The position numbers and the translations under genes were made by a program. Positions 45,737 through 53,833 of a stretch of DNA of 64,000 nt are shown here, piece after piece. Each line of letters begins with the position of its first letter. Position 1 is the first letter of the stretch. The notes under the pieces were generated by a model. That model was not told the DNA's origin. It did no database searches and saw only the letters and a list, made by a program, of their open reading frames with translations. Where the stretch lies: assembly GCA_963678275.1 (NCBI GenBank), contig OY782765.1, positions 1,984,001 to 2,048,000 of the forward strand. The letters are read 5' to 3'. The stretch is from G963677445 sp963678275. GTDB lineage: Bacteria > Bacteroidota > Ignavibacteria > Ignavibacteriales > Melioribacteraceae.

Positions 45737-46797
45737 ATTTAAGGTTTCAAATTATTCTTATTTCCTCTTTATTTTGGTTACTACCATTTTTTAGGCAGAG
45801 AAAGAGCAAATATCGATATTATTTTTTTACACTTGCTCTTTGCGATCCAATTACATTGAGCTTAATATTTTTACGTTATACAGCGCTGGATTCATTCTTT
45901 ATGGTTTCTTTATCCCAACATGATCCAGTGCTGTTTTATATTATTTCCTGGTTTAGCAGTGACACCGACTATATTTATTTACTTTTGTATACAATAGTCT
46001 ACTTTATGACAAATAAACTTGAGTTTTTAAAAGATGTTTTGATACTCGATATAATTGTTATGATTTTGGTTTTTACAGGAATTGGCTTTAATTTTCTCGA
46101 TAAGCCTGCATTTATTTTATTACAAATTATTATTTTATTCAGATTTTTATATAATGGATTCAGCTATTCTAAGATAAACGCTTATCCGTACTTTTCTGAA
46201 ATATCACTTATGGGAACATTGTTCTCAAGATGCTCCCTGAAGCCTTCTGTATCCATCTCTGAGAAAAAAATCATTATCTGAATGATGTTCTTTCGCATAG
46301 TTTATTATTGCTTCTTTTTCCCAAGGCAACAACCAGTTACTTTTAGGAAGATTGTTGTTATGACGGTTATCTTGTCCGGTTTGCTTTTTCCAGCGATAAT
46401 ATTTTTGTTTTGCTATTCCTGTCATTTTCACCAGTTTATAAATCGGGATTGATGATCTTTTATTTAAGTAGTCGAGGTGATCTATCAGATTATCTCTGAT
46501 TGCCATATCAACCCAAAGATTATTCAGTTCTCCCCACTCAACTTTTTTTTTAACCTGATATTATCCTCTATTATCTCACTAAATAGGATTAATATCTTTG
46601 ATTTTATCATTTCTTTTTACCATATAACTATTATCTTAGGTGCGCTTATCATACTGGCCGGTGCTCAGTACGAACTCGAATACAATTCAGGCTTTTTAAT
46701 ATTTCGAATTCTTATTTCATTATACTTCACCTTCATCAGATCAGATTCCAAATACGCGTTCATCAATCTGCCCGATTATTCAGCAGGCCGGACGTGA
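45733..46797 (+). pseudogene. Array gene B0, interrupted by an IS fragment
   Basis: A GTG at 45733, overlapping the A0 stop, opens 147 residues (to ...FSYSK) that align without gaps to B1 residues 1-147. The frame then runs into IS-derived DNA at about 46178. The last 71 residues (NRINIFDF ... INLPDYSAGRT) resume after about 46582. Joined, with two codons lost, the gene would be 220 codons like the others. The product would be a six- or seven-TM membrane protein; as it stands it is broken. Confidence 0.85.
46178..46582 (-). mobile_element. Scrambled internal fragment of the IS3-family element
   Basis: Two pieces in reverse orientation are joined. Positions ~46178-46243 correspond to the orfA region at ~32443-32505, and ~46244-46582 to ~32650-32988, covering the frameshift site and the first 88 residues of OrfB (identical in protein). 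Neither IS end is present. The order of the two pieces is not that of a simple internal deletion. Confidence 0.85.
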
Positions 46798-46834
46798 TAG
46801 ATTATATTCCATTATTGAAAAGTAGAAGAGATTA

Positions 46835-47086
46835 ATGACAGCAGCCAAAACAGCACAGACAGTCATAGTGGACCAAAACAGAATGCCGCTCGATCCTTCG
46901 GACGCTACCATCGAAAGCACGGATGTTTTTTCGGTCTATAGCGTTTCGGTCCTGGAAGAGCTGCTCTCGCAAGGCTCAAATATTTATACGCAGGTTGAAA
47001 TGCGAAATGACACCTTGTGTGTCCGGAATGGGAGTAAGGTAATGGAGTATTCAGTACCTTGTCCACCAATATGCCCCACAACGTAA
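46835..47086 (+). CDS. Array gene A1: short Cys-tailed protein
   Basis: This 83-residue copy starts MTAAKTAQTVIVDQNRMPL and keeps the shared region to LLSQGSNI. Its later part differs from other copies (YTQVEMRNDTLCVRNGSK) and the tail is SVPCPPICPTT. It starts 37 nt after the B0 stop and lies 149 nt before B1. The ribosome site AGAAGAG is weak, so coupling to the preceding gene or low expression is likely. Confidence 0.7.
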   Translation: MTAAKTAQTVIVDQNRMPLDPSDATIESTDVFSVYSVSVLEELLSQGSNIYTQVEMRNDTLCVRNGSKVMEYSVPCPPICPTT

Positions 47087-47235
47087 AAAATTATATTACT
47101 ATCAGATCCTGAAAGATACTATAAAATTTTTGGGGTCTGATTATATGATTCATATTTTCTTATTCTTGATTAAACAATGGTTTACATTTTGGAAAGACAA
47201 ATGAAATTACTAAGTATTAATACTATTGAGATTTT

Positions 47236-47898
47236 ATGAATATTTTTTTTCAAATTTCCTCCATAACATTTATCTTTTGGTTGCTTTTGGTAATTCGACA
47301 CAGAAAAAGTGAATATATGCCTTACTTTTTAATTTTGACTTTCGGTATCCCACTTACTATAAGTTTTCTTTACCTTCATCATACAGCAATGAATTCGTTT
47401 TTTATGATTAGTCTTTTACATAGAGATCCGGTTTTATTTTATACGGTGGCATGGTGGGGCACATCTTCTCAGCCAACTCATTTACTCATTTCATTACTCG
47501 CTTTTTTTGCGATACAAAAATTAGAATTCATCTCACACAACTTTCTCCTGAACATAATAATGATTTGTCTTACAATGACAGGTATAATATTGGCTGATAT
47601 TGGCCCTGCGATTTTTATCATTATCCAAATTATTATCATGTATAAATTACTGCAAAGAACTTTTTTATATTCTAAACACTACAACAAGATTAACGTTTTT
47701 GATTTCATTATGGTTTTATTTTCAATCTCAGTAATTATGGAATTTTTTTTAGGGATCGCAGAAATAAGTTTTCTTGCCGACTATGCTTCCGGAGCAGAAA
47801 TATTTCGTTCAATTCTTGCAATTTACTTATCGATATTCAGCTATAATTCAAAATACACCTTCATCAATCTGCCCGATTATTCAGCAGGCCGTACGTGA
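47236..47898 (+). CDS. Array gene B1: 220-residue polytopic membrane protein
   Basis: This protein has six or seven hydrophobic segments with small loops. Landmarks shared by all B proteins are W15 in TM1, RHRKSEY after it, YLHHTAMNSFFMISL (about residues 46-60), NKINVFDF at ~150-157 and the end SKYTFINLPDYSAGRT. It contains no catalytic-looking Cys/His pair as in AgrB-type peptidases. The N-terminal ~195 residues differ strongly from other B copies while the last ~16 codons are nearly identical in DNA. Confidence 0.75.
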   Translation: MNIFFQISSITFIFWLLLVIRHRKSEYMPYFLILTFGIPLTISFLYLHHTAMNSFFMISLLHRDPVLFYTVAWWGTSSQPTHLLISLLAFFAIQKLEFISHNFLLNIIMICLTMTGIILADIGPAIFIIIQIIIMYKLLQRTFLYSKHYNKINVFDFIMVLFSISVIMEFFLGIAEISFLADYASGAEIFRSILAIYLSIFSYNSKYTFINLPDYSAGRT

Positions 47899-47935
47899 TG
47901 GATTTTATCCAACTTTTAAAAAGTAGAAGAGATCA

Positions 47936-48187
47936 ATGACAGCAGCCAAAACAGCGCAGACAGTCATAGTGGACCAAAACAGAATGCCGCTCGATCCTTC
48001 GGACGCTACCATCGAAAGCACGGATGTTTTTTCGGTCTATAGCGTTTCGGTCCTGGAAGAGCTGCTCTCGCAAGGCTCAAATATTTACACTCAAATTCAG
48101 ATGCGCGGGACCACGCTTTGTGTAAAAAATGGGAATAAGGTAATGGAGTACGGAATAAAGTGTCCACCTTATTGCCCAACCACATAA
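47936..48187 (+). CDS. Array gene A2: short Cys-tailed protein
   Basis: This 83-residue copy has the shared N-terminal half, then YTQIQMRGTTLCVKNGNKVM and the tail GIKCPPYCPTT. It follows B1 by the fixed 37 nt and precedes B2 by 11 nt. Confidence 0.7.
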   Translation: MTAAKTAQTVIVDQNRMPLDPSDATIESTDVFSVYSVSVLEELLSQGSNIYTQIQMRGTTLCVKNGNKVMEYGIKCPPYCPTT

Positions 48188-48198
48188 CATATAATTTA

Positions 48199-48861
48199 AT
48201 GTCAAACATAGATATTATAATAAAGTTATCTTCGATTTTTTGGATTATTGTGTTCCTCCGACAAAGAAAAGGAGAATACAATTTATACTTTTTTGTTTTG
48301 GCTATGGGAGACGCTGTTGCTGATACGTTAATTCATCTTCACTATACCGAAATGTTCTCATTTTTTATGATTACTTTGTCACAATCAGATCCAATTATTT
48401 TTTATCTTATCTCATTTATTGGATCTGATACTGACTATATAATGATTATTCTCACAATATTTTCTTATTTCTCTGTAACTAAATTAACGTATCTTCCCAA
48501 AAGTAAAATTTTAGGTTTTTCAATGTTTCTCCTGTTGGCTCTCGGCTTTTATTTACCAACAATTAAAGCGCTGTGTATTGCCTGTATGCATTTTTCGATC
48601 ATGCTGTTATTTTTTTACAGAATTATAACTATGGCGAAACAATTAAACAAAATAAGCGCTTTTGATTTCGCACTGATTTTTTTTGAAGTCTCTGTCATAG
48701 CAGGATTTATTGGATATCTGGCTGATGATACTTTTATAATGAATTTTTTCATCGGTATGATTATTTTCAGAATGTTAATCGCAATCTATTTTATAGTCGT
48801 AAGATTCGATTCCAAATACGCGTTCATCAATCTGCCCGATTATTCAGCAGGCCGTACGTGA
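48199..48861 (+). CDS. Array gene B2: 220-residue polytopic membrane protein
   Basis: The ATG at 48199 gives exactly 220 codons, matching its paralogues; an in-frame ATG 13 codons upstream would overlap A2. Shared landmarks are FLRQRKGEY, HLHYTEMFSFFMITL, QSDPIIFY, NKISAFDF and SKYAFINLPDYSAGRT. The remainder diverges from B1 and B3. It is a predicted inner-membrane protein of unknown role. Confidence 0.75.
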   Translation: MSNIDIIIKLSSIFWIIVFLRQRKGEYNLYFFVLAMGDAVADTLIHLHYTEMFSFFMITLSQSDPIIFYLISFIGSDTDYIMIILTIFSYFSVTKLTYLPKSKILGFSMFLLLALGFYLPTIKALCIACMHFSIMLLFFYRIITMAKQLNKISAFDFALIFFEVSVIAGFIGYLADDTFIMNFFIGMIIFRMLIAIYFIVVRFDSKYAFINLPDYSAGRT

Positions 48862-48898
48862 TAGATTTTATCCAACTTTTAAAAAGTAGAAGAGATCA

Positions 48899-49144
48899 AT
48901 GACAGCAGCCAAAACAGCACAGACAGTTATAGTGGACCAAAACAGAATGCCGCTCGATCCTTCGGACGCTACCATCGAAAGCACGGATGTTTTTTCGGTC
49001 TATAGCGTTTCGGTCCTGGAAGAGCTGCTCTCGCAAGGCTCAAATATTAACACTCAAATTGAAATGCGCGGAAACACGCTTTGTGTTAGGAATGGGCAGA
49101 AAGTTATGGATTTCAGCCAGTATTGTCCACCTATTTGCCCATAA
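48899..49144 (+). CDS. Array gene A3: short Cys-tailed protein
   Basis: This 81-residue copy ends DFSQYCPPICP, without the extra Thr-Thr of most others. It is identical in protein to A4, with which it forms part of a 949-bp duplication. B3 begins 3 nt after its stop. Confidence 0.7.
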   Translation: MTAAKTAQTVIVDQNRMPLDPSDATIESTDVFSVYSVSVLEELLSQGSNINTQIEMRGNTLCVRNGQKVMDFSQYCPPICP

Positions 49145-49147
49145 AAA

Positions 49148-49810
49148 ATGGATATACTGAATATTGCTGGTTTAATATCAGCGGTCATCTGGATATTCCC
49201 TGCTATTCGGCAAAGAAATACCAAGTATAGTAAATATTTTTTTGCTCTTGCCCTGGTTGGACCCGTTACCACAGGCTTGATGTATTTACATCACAGGGCA
49301 ATTTTTTCTTTTTTTATGCTTAATCTATTTCAAGCCGAGCAAGCTCTATTTTATTTGATCTTTCATTTGAGTTCCGATACATCTTTATCTCAATTGATAT
49401 TTTCGATTATTTCATTCCGGGCTCTGAAGGAGTTAGAATTTATAGAAAAAAATAATCTGTTATTTACTTTTTTTATTTTACTTATACCAATCAGATTACT
49501 TGCGCCGGAATATAGACTATTAATTTTGGTCCCAATCCATATAACCATAATTTTCCTGTTGTTTTACAGGATCTGGATTATTGCAAAACAATGCAACAAA
49601 ATAGTTATATTCGATTTTGCTATTATTTTTTACGAAATTAGTATTGTATCAGGCTTTGTAATTTTTGAGATTGGTTACATATATATTTATGAATATTTAT
49701 TAGGACTAATTATATTTGGTGCCATTTTAGACTTCTATTTTATCATCTTTAGAGCCGATTCCAAATACGCGTACATCAGTCTGCCCGATTATTCAGCAGG
49801 CCGGACGTGA
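49148..49810 (+). CDS. Array gene B3: 220-residue polytopic membrane protein
   Basis: Landmarks are AIRQRNTKY, YLHHRAIFSFFMLNL, NKIVIFDF and SKYAYISLPDYSAGRT. It differs from B4 by one visible residue (Leu versus Met near residue 127). No ribosome site is seen, so translation is probably coupled to A3. Confidence 0.75.
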   Translation: MDILNIAGLISAVIWIFPAIRQRNTKYSKYFFALALVGPVTTGLMYLHHRAIFSFFMLNLFQAEQALFYLIFHLSSDTSLSQLIFSIISFRALKELEFIEKNNLLFTFFILLIPIRLLAPEYRLLILVPIHITIIFLLFYRIWIIAKQCNKIVIFDFAIIFYEISIVSGFVIFEIGYIYIYEYLLGLIIFGAILDFYFIIFRADSKYAYISLPDYSAGRT

Positions 49811-49847
49811 TAGATTATATTCCATTATTGAAAAGTAGAAGAGATTA

Positions 49848-50093
49848 ATGACAGCAGCCAAAACAGCACAGACAGTTATAGTGGACCAAAACAGAATGCC
49901 GCTCGATCCTTCGGACGCTACCATCGAAAGCACGGATGTTTTTTCGGTCTATAGCGTTTCGGTCCTGGAAGAGCTGCTCTCGCAAGGCTCAAATATTAAC
50001 ACTCAAATTGAAATGCGCGGAAACACGCTTTGTGTTAGGAATGGGCAGAAAGTTATGGATTTCAGCCAGTATTGTCCACCTATTTGCCCATAA
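49848..50093 (+). CDS. Array gene A4: short Cys-tailed protein (duplicate of A3)
   Basis: This is an 81-residue protein identical to A3, 949 bp downstream of it, with the same linker type upstream and B4 starting 3 nt after the stop. Confidence 0.7.
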   Translation: MTAAKTAQTVIVDQNRMPLDPSDATIESTDVFSVYSVSVLEELLSQGSNINTQIEMRGNTLCVRNGQKVMDFSQYCPPICP

Positions 50094-50096
50094 AAA

Positions 50097-50759
50097 ATGG
50101 ATATACTGAATATTGCTGGTTTAATATCAGCGGTCATCTGGATATTCCCTGCTATTCGGCAAAGAAATACCAAGTATAGTAAATATTTTTTTGCTCTTGC
50201 CCTGGTTGGACCCGTTACCACAGGCTTGATGTATTTACATCACAGGGCAATTTTTTCTTTTTTTATGCTTAATCTATTTCAAGCCGAGCAAGCTCTATTT
50301 TATTTGATCTTTCATTTGAGTTCCGATACATCTTTATCTCAATTGATATTTTCGATTATTTCATTCCGGGCTCTGAAGGAGTTAGAATTTATAGAAAAAA
50401 ATAATCTGTTATTTACTTTTTTTATTTTACTTATACCAATCAGATTACTTGCGCCGGAATATAGACTATTAATTATGGTCCCAATCCATATAACCATAAT
50501 TTTCCTGTTGTTTTACAGGATCTGGATTATTGCAAAACAATGCAACAAAATAGTTATATTCGATTTTGCTATTATTTTTTACGAAATTAGTATTGTATCA
50601 GGCTTTGTAATTTTTGAGATTGGTTACATATATATTTATGAATATTTATTAGGACTAATTATATTTGGTGCCATTTTAGACTTCTATTTTATCATCTTTA
50701 GAGCCGATTCCAAATACGCGTACATCAGTCTGCCCGATTATTCAGCAGGCCGGACGTGA
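50097..50759 (+). CDS. Array gene B4: 220-residue polytopic membrane protein (duplicate of B3)
   Basis: This is a near-identical copy of B3. One base change (TTG to ATG codon near 50476) replaces Leu by Met. Its integrity and high identity suggest a recent tandem duplication. Confidence 0.75.
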   Translation: MDILNIAGLISAVIWIFPAIRQRNTKYSKYFFALALVGPVTTGLMYLHHRAIFSFFMLNLFQAEQALFYLIFHLSSDTSLSQLIFSIISFRALKELEFIEKNNLLFTFFILLIPIRLLAPEYRLLIMVPIHITIIFLLFYRIWIIAKQCNKIVIFDFAIIFYEISIVSGFVIFEIGYIYIYEYLLGLIIFGAILDFYFIIFRADSKYAYISLPDYSAGRT

Positions 50760-50796
50760 TAGATTATATTCCATTATTGAAAAGTAGAAGAGATTA

Positions 50797-51048
50797 ATGA
50801 CAGCAGCCAAAACAGCACAGACAGTCATTGCGGACCAAAACAGAATGCCGCTCGATCCTTCGGACGCTACCATCGAAAGCACGGATGTTTTTTCGGTCTA
50901 TAGCGTTTCGGTCCTGGAAGAGCTGCTCTCGCAAGGCTCAAATATTAACACCCAAATTGAAATGCGCGGAAACACGCTTTGTGTAAAAAATGGGCAAAAG
51001 ATTATGGAGTATGGAGTCTTATGTCCACCTTATTGCCCGACAAATTAG
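50797..51048 (+). CDS. Array gene A5: short Cys-tailed protein
   Basis: This 83-residue copy has a VIADQNRM variant and ends YGVLCPPYCPTN. It follows B4 by 37 nt but is 654 nt from the next B gene, from which it is separated by a repeat-bearing spacer. Confidence 0.7.
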   Translation: MTAAKTAQTVIADQNRMPLDPSDATIESTDVFSVYSVSVLEELLSQGSNINTQIEMRGNTLCVKNGQKIMEYGVLCPPYCPTN

Positions 51049-51702
51049 AAATTTGATTTGCAACAATATCAGTTTCTATAAACATTTCATTATCTTTTCA
51101 TATGATATTATCTGCTGTATTTTAATTTCATCATATTTGTCGAAATTTATGTGGTAAGGATTTTTTATTTTTGGCAATTTATTAATAATATGCTTGCTTT
51201 AGATGGCAGAATATTGAATTTTCCAAGCTAATGAAAACGAGCCGTACTCGTGCTCTGTGAAGCGATACTTGTACTCGAATAATTAACCAGAGAAAAATAA
51301 AGCCGAGAACGTGTACGATCACGAAAACGAGTACGATTTTTTTCTAAGCTTCTTTTTGGTTCTGGCCTGACCAGCTTAGGCAACTTAACAATAATATTCT
51401 TGCTTTTTTTGGCAGAATATTGAATTGAGTAAATTGATTTAAATAGTCGTACTCAGCGAAGCGGTACTCGTTATCGTACTCGAAAAATTCGCCATAGAAA
51501 AATAAAGCCGGGTACGAGGACGATTACGAGAACGAGAACGCTTTTTTTTGAATTTCTTTTTGGTTCTGGCCTGACCAGCTTAGGATAATAAAATCGTCAA
51601 ATATTATTTACTGTTATTATTCACTCAAGGAACTCGTCAAAAAACTGTTAGTCCTTAATATATTATTAAAATTCACTCACGACAAAAAGGTAAGTTTTAC
51701 TC
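51049..51702. repeat. Spacer within array holding two imperfect direct repeats
   Basis: Two ~200-bp copies (about 51187-51387 and 51391-51587) share TTGCTTT..GGCAGAATATTG, GTACTCG/CGAGTACG palindromic motifs, AGAAAAATAAAGCCG and CTTTTTGGTTCTGGCCTGAC, CAGCTTAGG. No gene is supported. The last ~110 bp before B5 are unique and could hold a promoter. Confidence 0.75.
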
Positions 51703-52365
51703 ATGGAAATAATTGATACAACCATATTAATTTCAAATATTATTTGGGCGATACCTCCTATTGTACAACGTAAAACAATATATTTACCTGTTCTTTCAAT
51801 GATATTTTTATGTGGGCCAGTTACTGATGGATTAATCTATCTCCACTATACGGCAATGAATTCTTTCTTCATGATAAATTTTTCACAATCAGAACCGGTA
51901 TTCTTCTTTCTTATTGCCGAATTGAGTATGGACTCCACTAACATCCAACTTGTATTCACTATTTTCACTTATTTTTCAATTAACGGATTTCGCTATATAC
52001 CTGAAAATAAGTATATAACAATATTTATTTTGCTAATTATACCAATAAAATTTATATTTCCCATATTTAGACTATTGGGGATGATAATTGTTCAAATTAT
52101 AATCATGTTCAGAATTCTCAAACAAACAGCAAATTTCACTAAATTTGAAAACAAAATTAATATTTTTGACTTTGCGCTTGTATTTTATTTTCTTTCACTA
52201 ATTTTATCTTTTCTTGTTTATCAAATTGAAGCCGTTTATTATATTGAATATATTATTGGACTATTGGTACTACGTATTATTATTGCAGTCTATTTTATTA
52301 TTGTCCGACATGATTCCAAATACGCGTACATCAATCTGCCCGATTATTCAGCAGGCCGTACGTGA
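51703..52365 (+). CDS. Array gene B5: 220-residue polytopic membrane protein
   Basis: Landmarks are PIVQRKTIY, YLHYTAMNSFFMINF, SQSEPVFFF, NKINIFDF and SKYAYINLPDYSAGRT. The rest is strongly diverged from other B proteins but the length is identical. It does not directly follow an A gene. Confidence 0.75.
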   Translation: MEIIDTTILISNIIWAIPPIVQRKTIYLPVLSMIFLCGPVTDGLIYLHYTAMNSFFMINFSQSEPVFFFLIAELSMDSTNIQLVFTIFTYFSINGFRYIPENKYITIFILLIIPIKFIFPIFRLLGMIIVQIIIMFRILKQTANFTKFENKINIFDFALVFYFLSLILSFLVYQIEAVYYIEYIIGLLVLRIIIAVYFIIVRHDSKYAYINLPDYSAGRT

Positions 52366-52402
52366 TAGATTTTATCCAACTTTTGAAAAGTAGAAGAGAT
52401 TA

Positions 52403-52654
52403 ATGACAGCAGCCAAAACAGCACAGGCAGTCATAGTGGACCAAAACAGAATGCCGCTCGATCCTTCGGACGCTACCATCGAAAGCACGGATGTTTTTTC
52501 GGTCTATAGCGTTTCGGTCCTGGAAGAGCTGCTCTCGCAAGGCTCAAATATTAACACTCAAATTGAAATGCGCGGAAACACGCTTTGTGTAAAAAATGGG
52601 CAAAAGATTATGGAGTATGGACAACTTTGTCCTCCGATTTGCCCGACGACCTAA
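52403..52654 (+). CDS. Array gene A6: short Cys-tailed protein
   Basis: This 83-residue copy reads MTAAKTAQAVIVDQNRM; its Ala-Val matches the A0 junction (EAVIVDQ) better than other copies do. The tail is YGQLCPPICPTT. It is 37 nt after B5 and 211 nt before B6; the spacer includes a 10-bp stem GCCTCAATAT/ATATTGAGGC at 52789-52823. Confidence 0.7.
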   Translation: MTAAKTAQAVIVDQNRMPLDPSDATIESTDVFSVYSVSVLEELLSQGSNINTQIEMRGNTLCVKNGQKIMEYGQLCPPICPTT

Positions 52655-52865
52655 ATAATCTGAAAGTTTTCCAGAATAATATTGTAAAAAGTTATTTCAT
52701 TATTATTATGCAAAGGTATATTCAGCCACCAAAAGGAGTCATACACTATTGTTAAGTTGTTACTCTTAATAACTTAGTACCTTCGAAAGCCTCAATATTA
52801 AACCCCATTTTACATATTGAGGCCGATATTTATATATTTTATTCAAATTACAATTAAAAGTATAT

Positions 52866-53528
52866 ATGATTATTGACTATCAAATCTCTATTTTAATCGC
52901 TTTTTTTTGGTTGTTGCCTGCTATCCGCCAAAGGAAAAGTGAATATTTTCTCCTCTTTATTGTATTGGCTATTGGAAGTCCGTTAAATCTCGGTTTGACG
53001 TACCTTCACAGAACCGCGATGGAATCTTTTTTTATGATCTCATTTTCGCAAAGTAACCCGATCTTATTTTATTTAACAACCTGGTTTAGTTCAAATTCCC
53101 TATATACTTATTTACTTGTTTCAATGCTTGCTTTTTTTTCGGTCCATAAGCTCGAATATGTTTCTTCAAATCCCGTTCTCAATACATTTGCAATTTGTTT
53201 TTTTGTCATTGGTATGATCAATATTAATTTAAACAGTTATTTTAATATATCACTACAAATATTACTAACATCTAAGTTGCTTTACAGGACCATTATTTAT
53301 TCGAGGTATTTGAATAAAATTAATGTTTTTGACTTTATAATTATATTCTATTTCATTGCTGTTATTCTTCTATTTATTTTAACATTAGCTGGTAACCAGT
53401 TTATTTATGCATATAATACCGGAGCGGAAGCATTCAGAGTTTTAATGGCCTTTTACTTCACAATAATTAAATACGATTCCAAATACGCGTACATCAATCT
53501 GCCCGATTATTCAGCAGGCCGGACATGA
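52866..53528 (+). CDS. Array gene B6: 220-residue polytopic membrane protein
   Basis: Landmarks are AIRQRKSEY, YLHRTAMESFFMISF, SQSNPILFY, NKINVFDF and SKYAYINLPDYSAGRT. It is the last intact B gene. Confidence 0.75.
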   Translation: MIIDYQISILIAFFWLLPAIRQRKSEYFLLFIVLAIGSPLNLGLTYLHRTAMESFFMISFSQSNPILFYLTTWFSSNSLYTYLLVSMLAFFSVHKLEYVSSNPVLNTFAICFFVIGMININLNSYFNISLQILLTSKLLYRTIIYSRYLNKINVFDFIIIFYFIAVILLFILTLAGNQFIYAYNTGAEAFRVLMAFYFTIIKYDSKYAYINLPDYSAGRT

Positions 53529-53565
53529 TAGATTATATTCCATTATTGAAAAGTAGAAGAGATCA

Positions 53566-53776
53566 ATGACAGCAGCCAAAACAGCACAGACAATCATAGT
53601 AGACCAAAACAGAATGCCGCTCGATCCTTCGGACGCTACCATCGAAAGCACGGATGTTTTTTCGGTCTATAGCGTTTCGGTCCCGGAAGAGCTGCTCTCG
53701 CAAGGCTGACCCGGAAAAAGACAATCAACTCTATATCAACCTGCCCGAATACAACTCACAAATAAAATCCTTTTAA
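53566..53776 (+). pseudogene. Array end: truncated A7 fused to remnant of a final B gene
   Basis: A7 keeps MTAAKTAQTIIVDQNRMPL to SVPEELLSQG and stops at 53707-53709, in the middle of the shared block. From 53708, in the next frame, 22 codons read DPEKDNQLYINLPEYNSQIK plus SF and stop. This resembles the B C-terminus SKYAYINLPDYSAGRT but is diverged, as if it were the original last gene of the array. A deletion seems to have removed the A tail and nearly all of that B. Confidence 0.75.
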
Positions 53777-53833
53777 CATTTTGCATATTTAATTTAATTC
53801 ACTATTTTATCCCGAAAAAAATTGCAGGTAAAT

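Larger units (their letters stand above)
45356..53776 (+). other. Tandem A/B cassette array
   Basis: Eight A genes (one full-length, six short, one truncated) alternate with seven B genes and the remnant of an eighth. A homogenised block runs from the last ~18 codons of each B through a 37-nt linker to the first ~50 codons of the next A. The A-to-B spacing is not fixed (about 0, 149, 11, 3, 3, 654 and 211 nt), so the tightly conserved unit is B-linker-A. The B genes are visibly AT-richer than the shared block. I know no family matching either protein. The features that follow list each member. Confidence 0.85.

Noticed and set aside
45733..53528. B proteins as AgrB-type peptide proteases
   Set aside because: They lack the conserved His/Cys catalytic pair of AgrB; B1, for instance, has only one Cys and it lies in a predicted membrane segment.
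45356..53776. Diversity-generating retroelement driving variation
   Set aside because: No reverse transcriptase gene and no adenine-specific template/variable repeat pair were seen; B variation covers the whole gene.
45356..53776. Canonical Rhs/CDI polymorphic toxin locus
   Set aside because: There is no large RHS/filamentous haemagglutinin protein, VENN or PxxxxDPxGL motif, and the variable tail is only ~10-30 residues.
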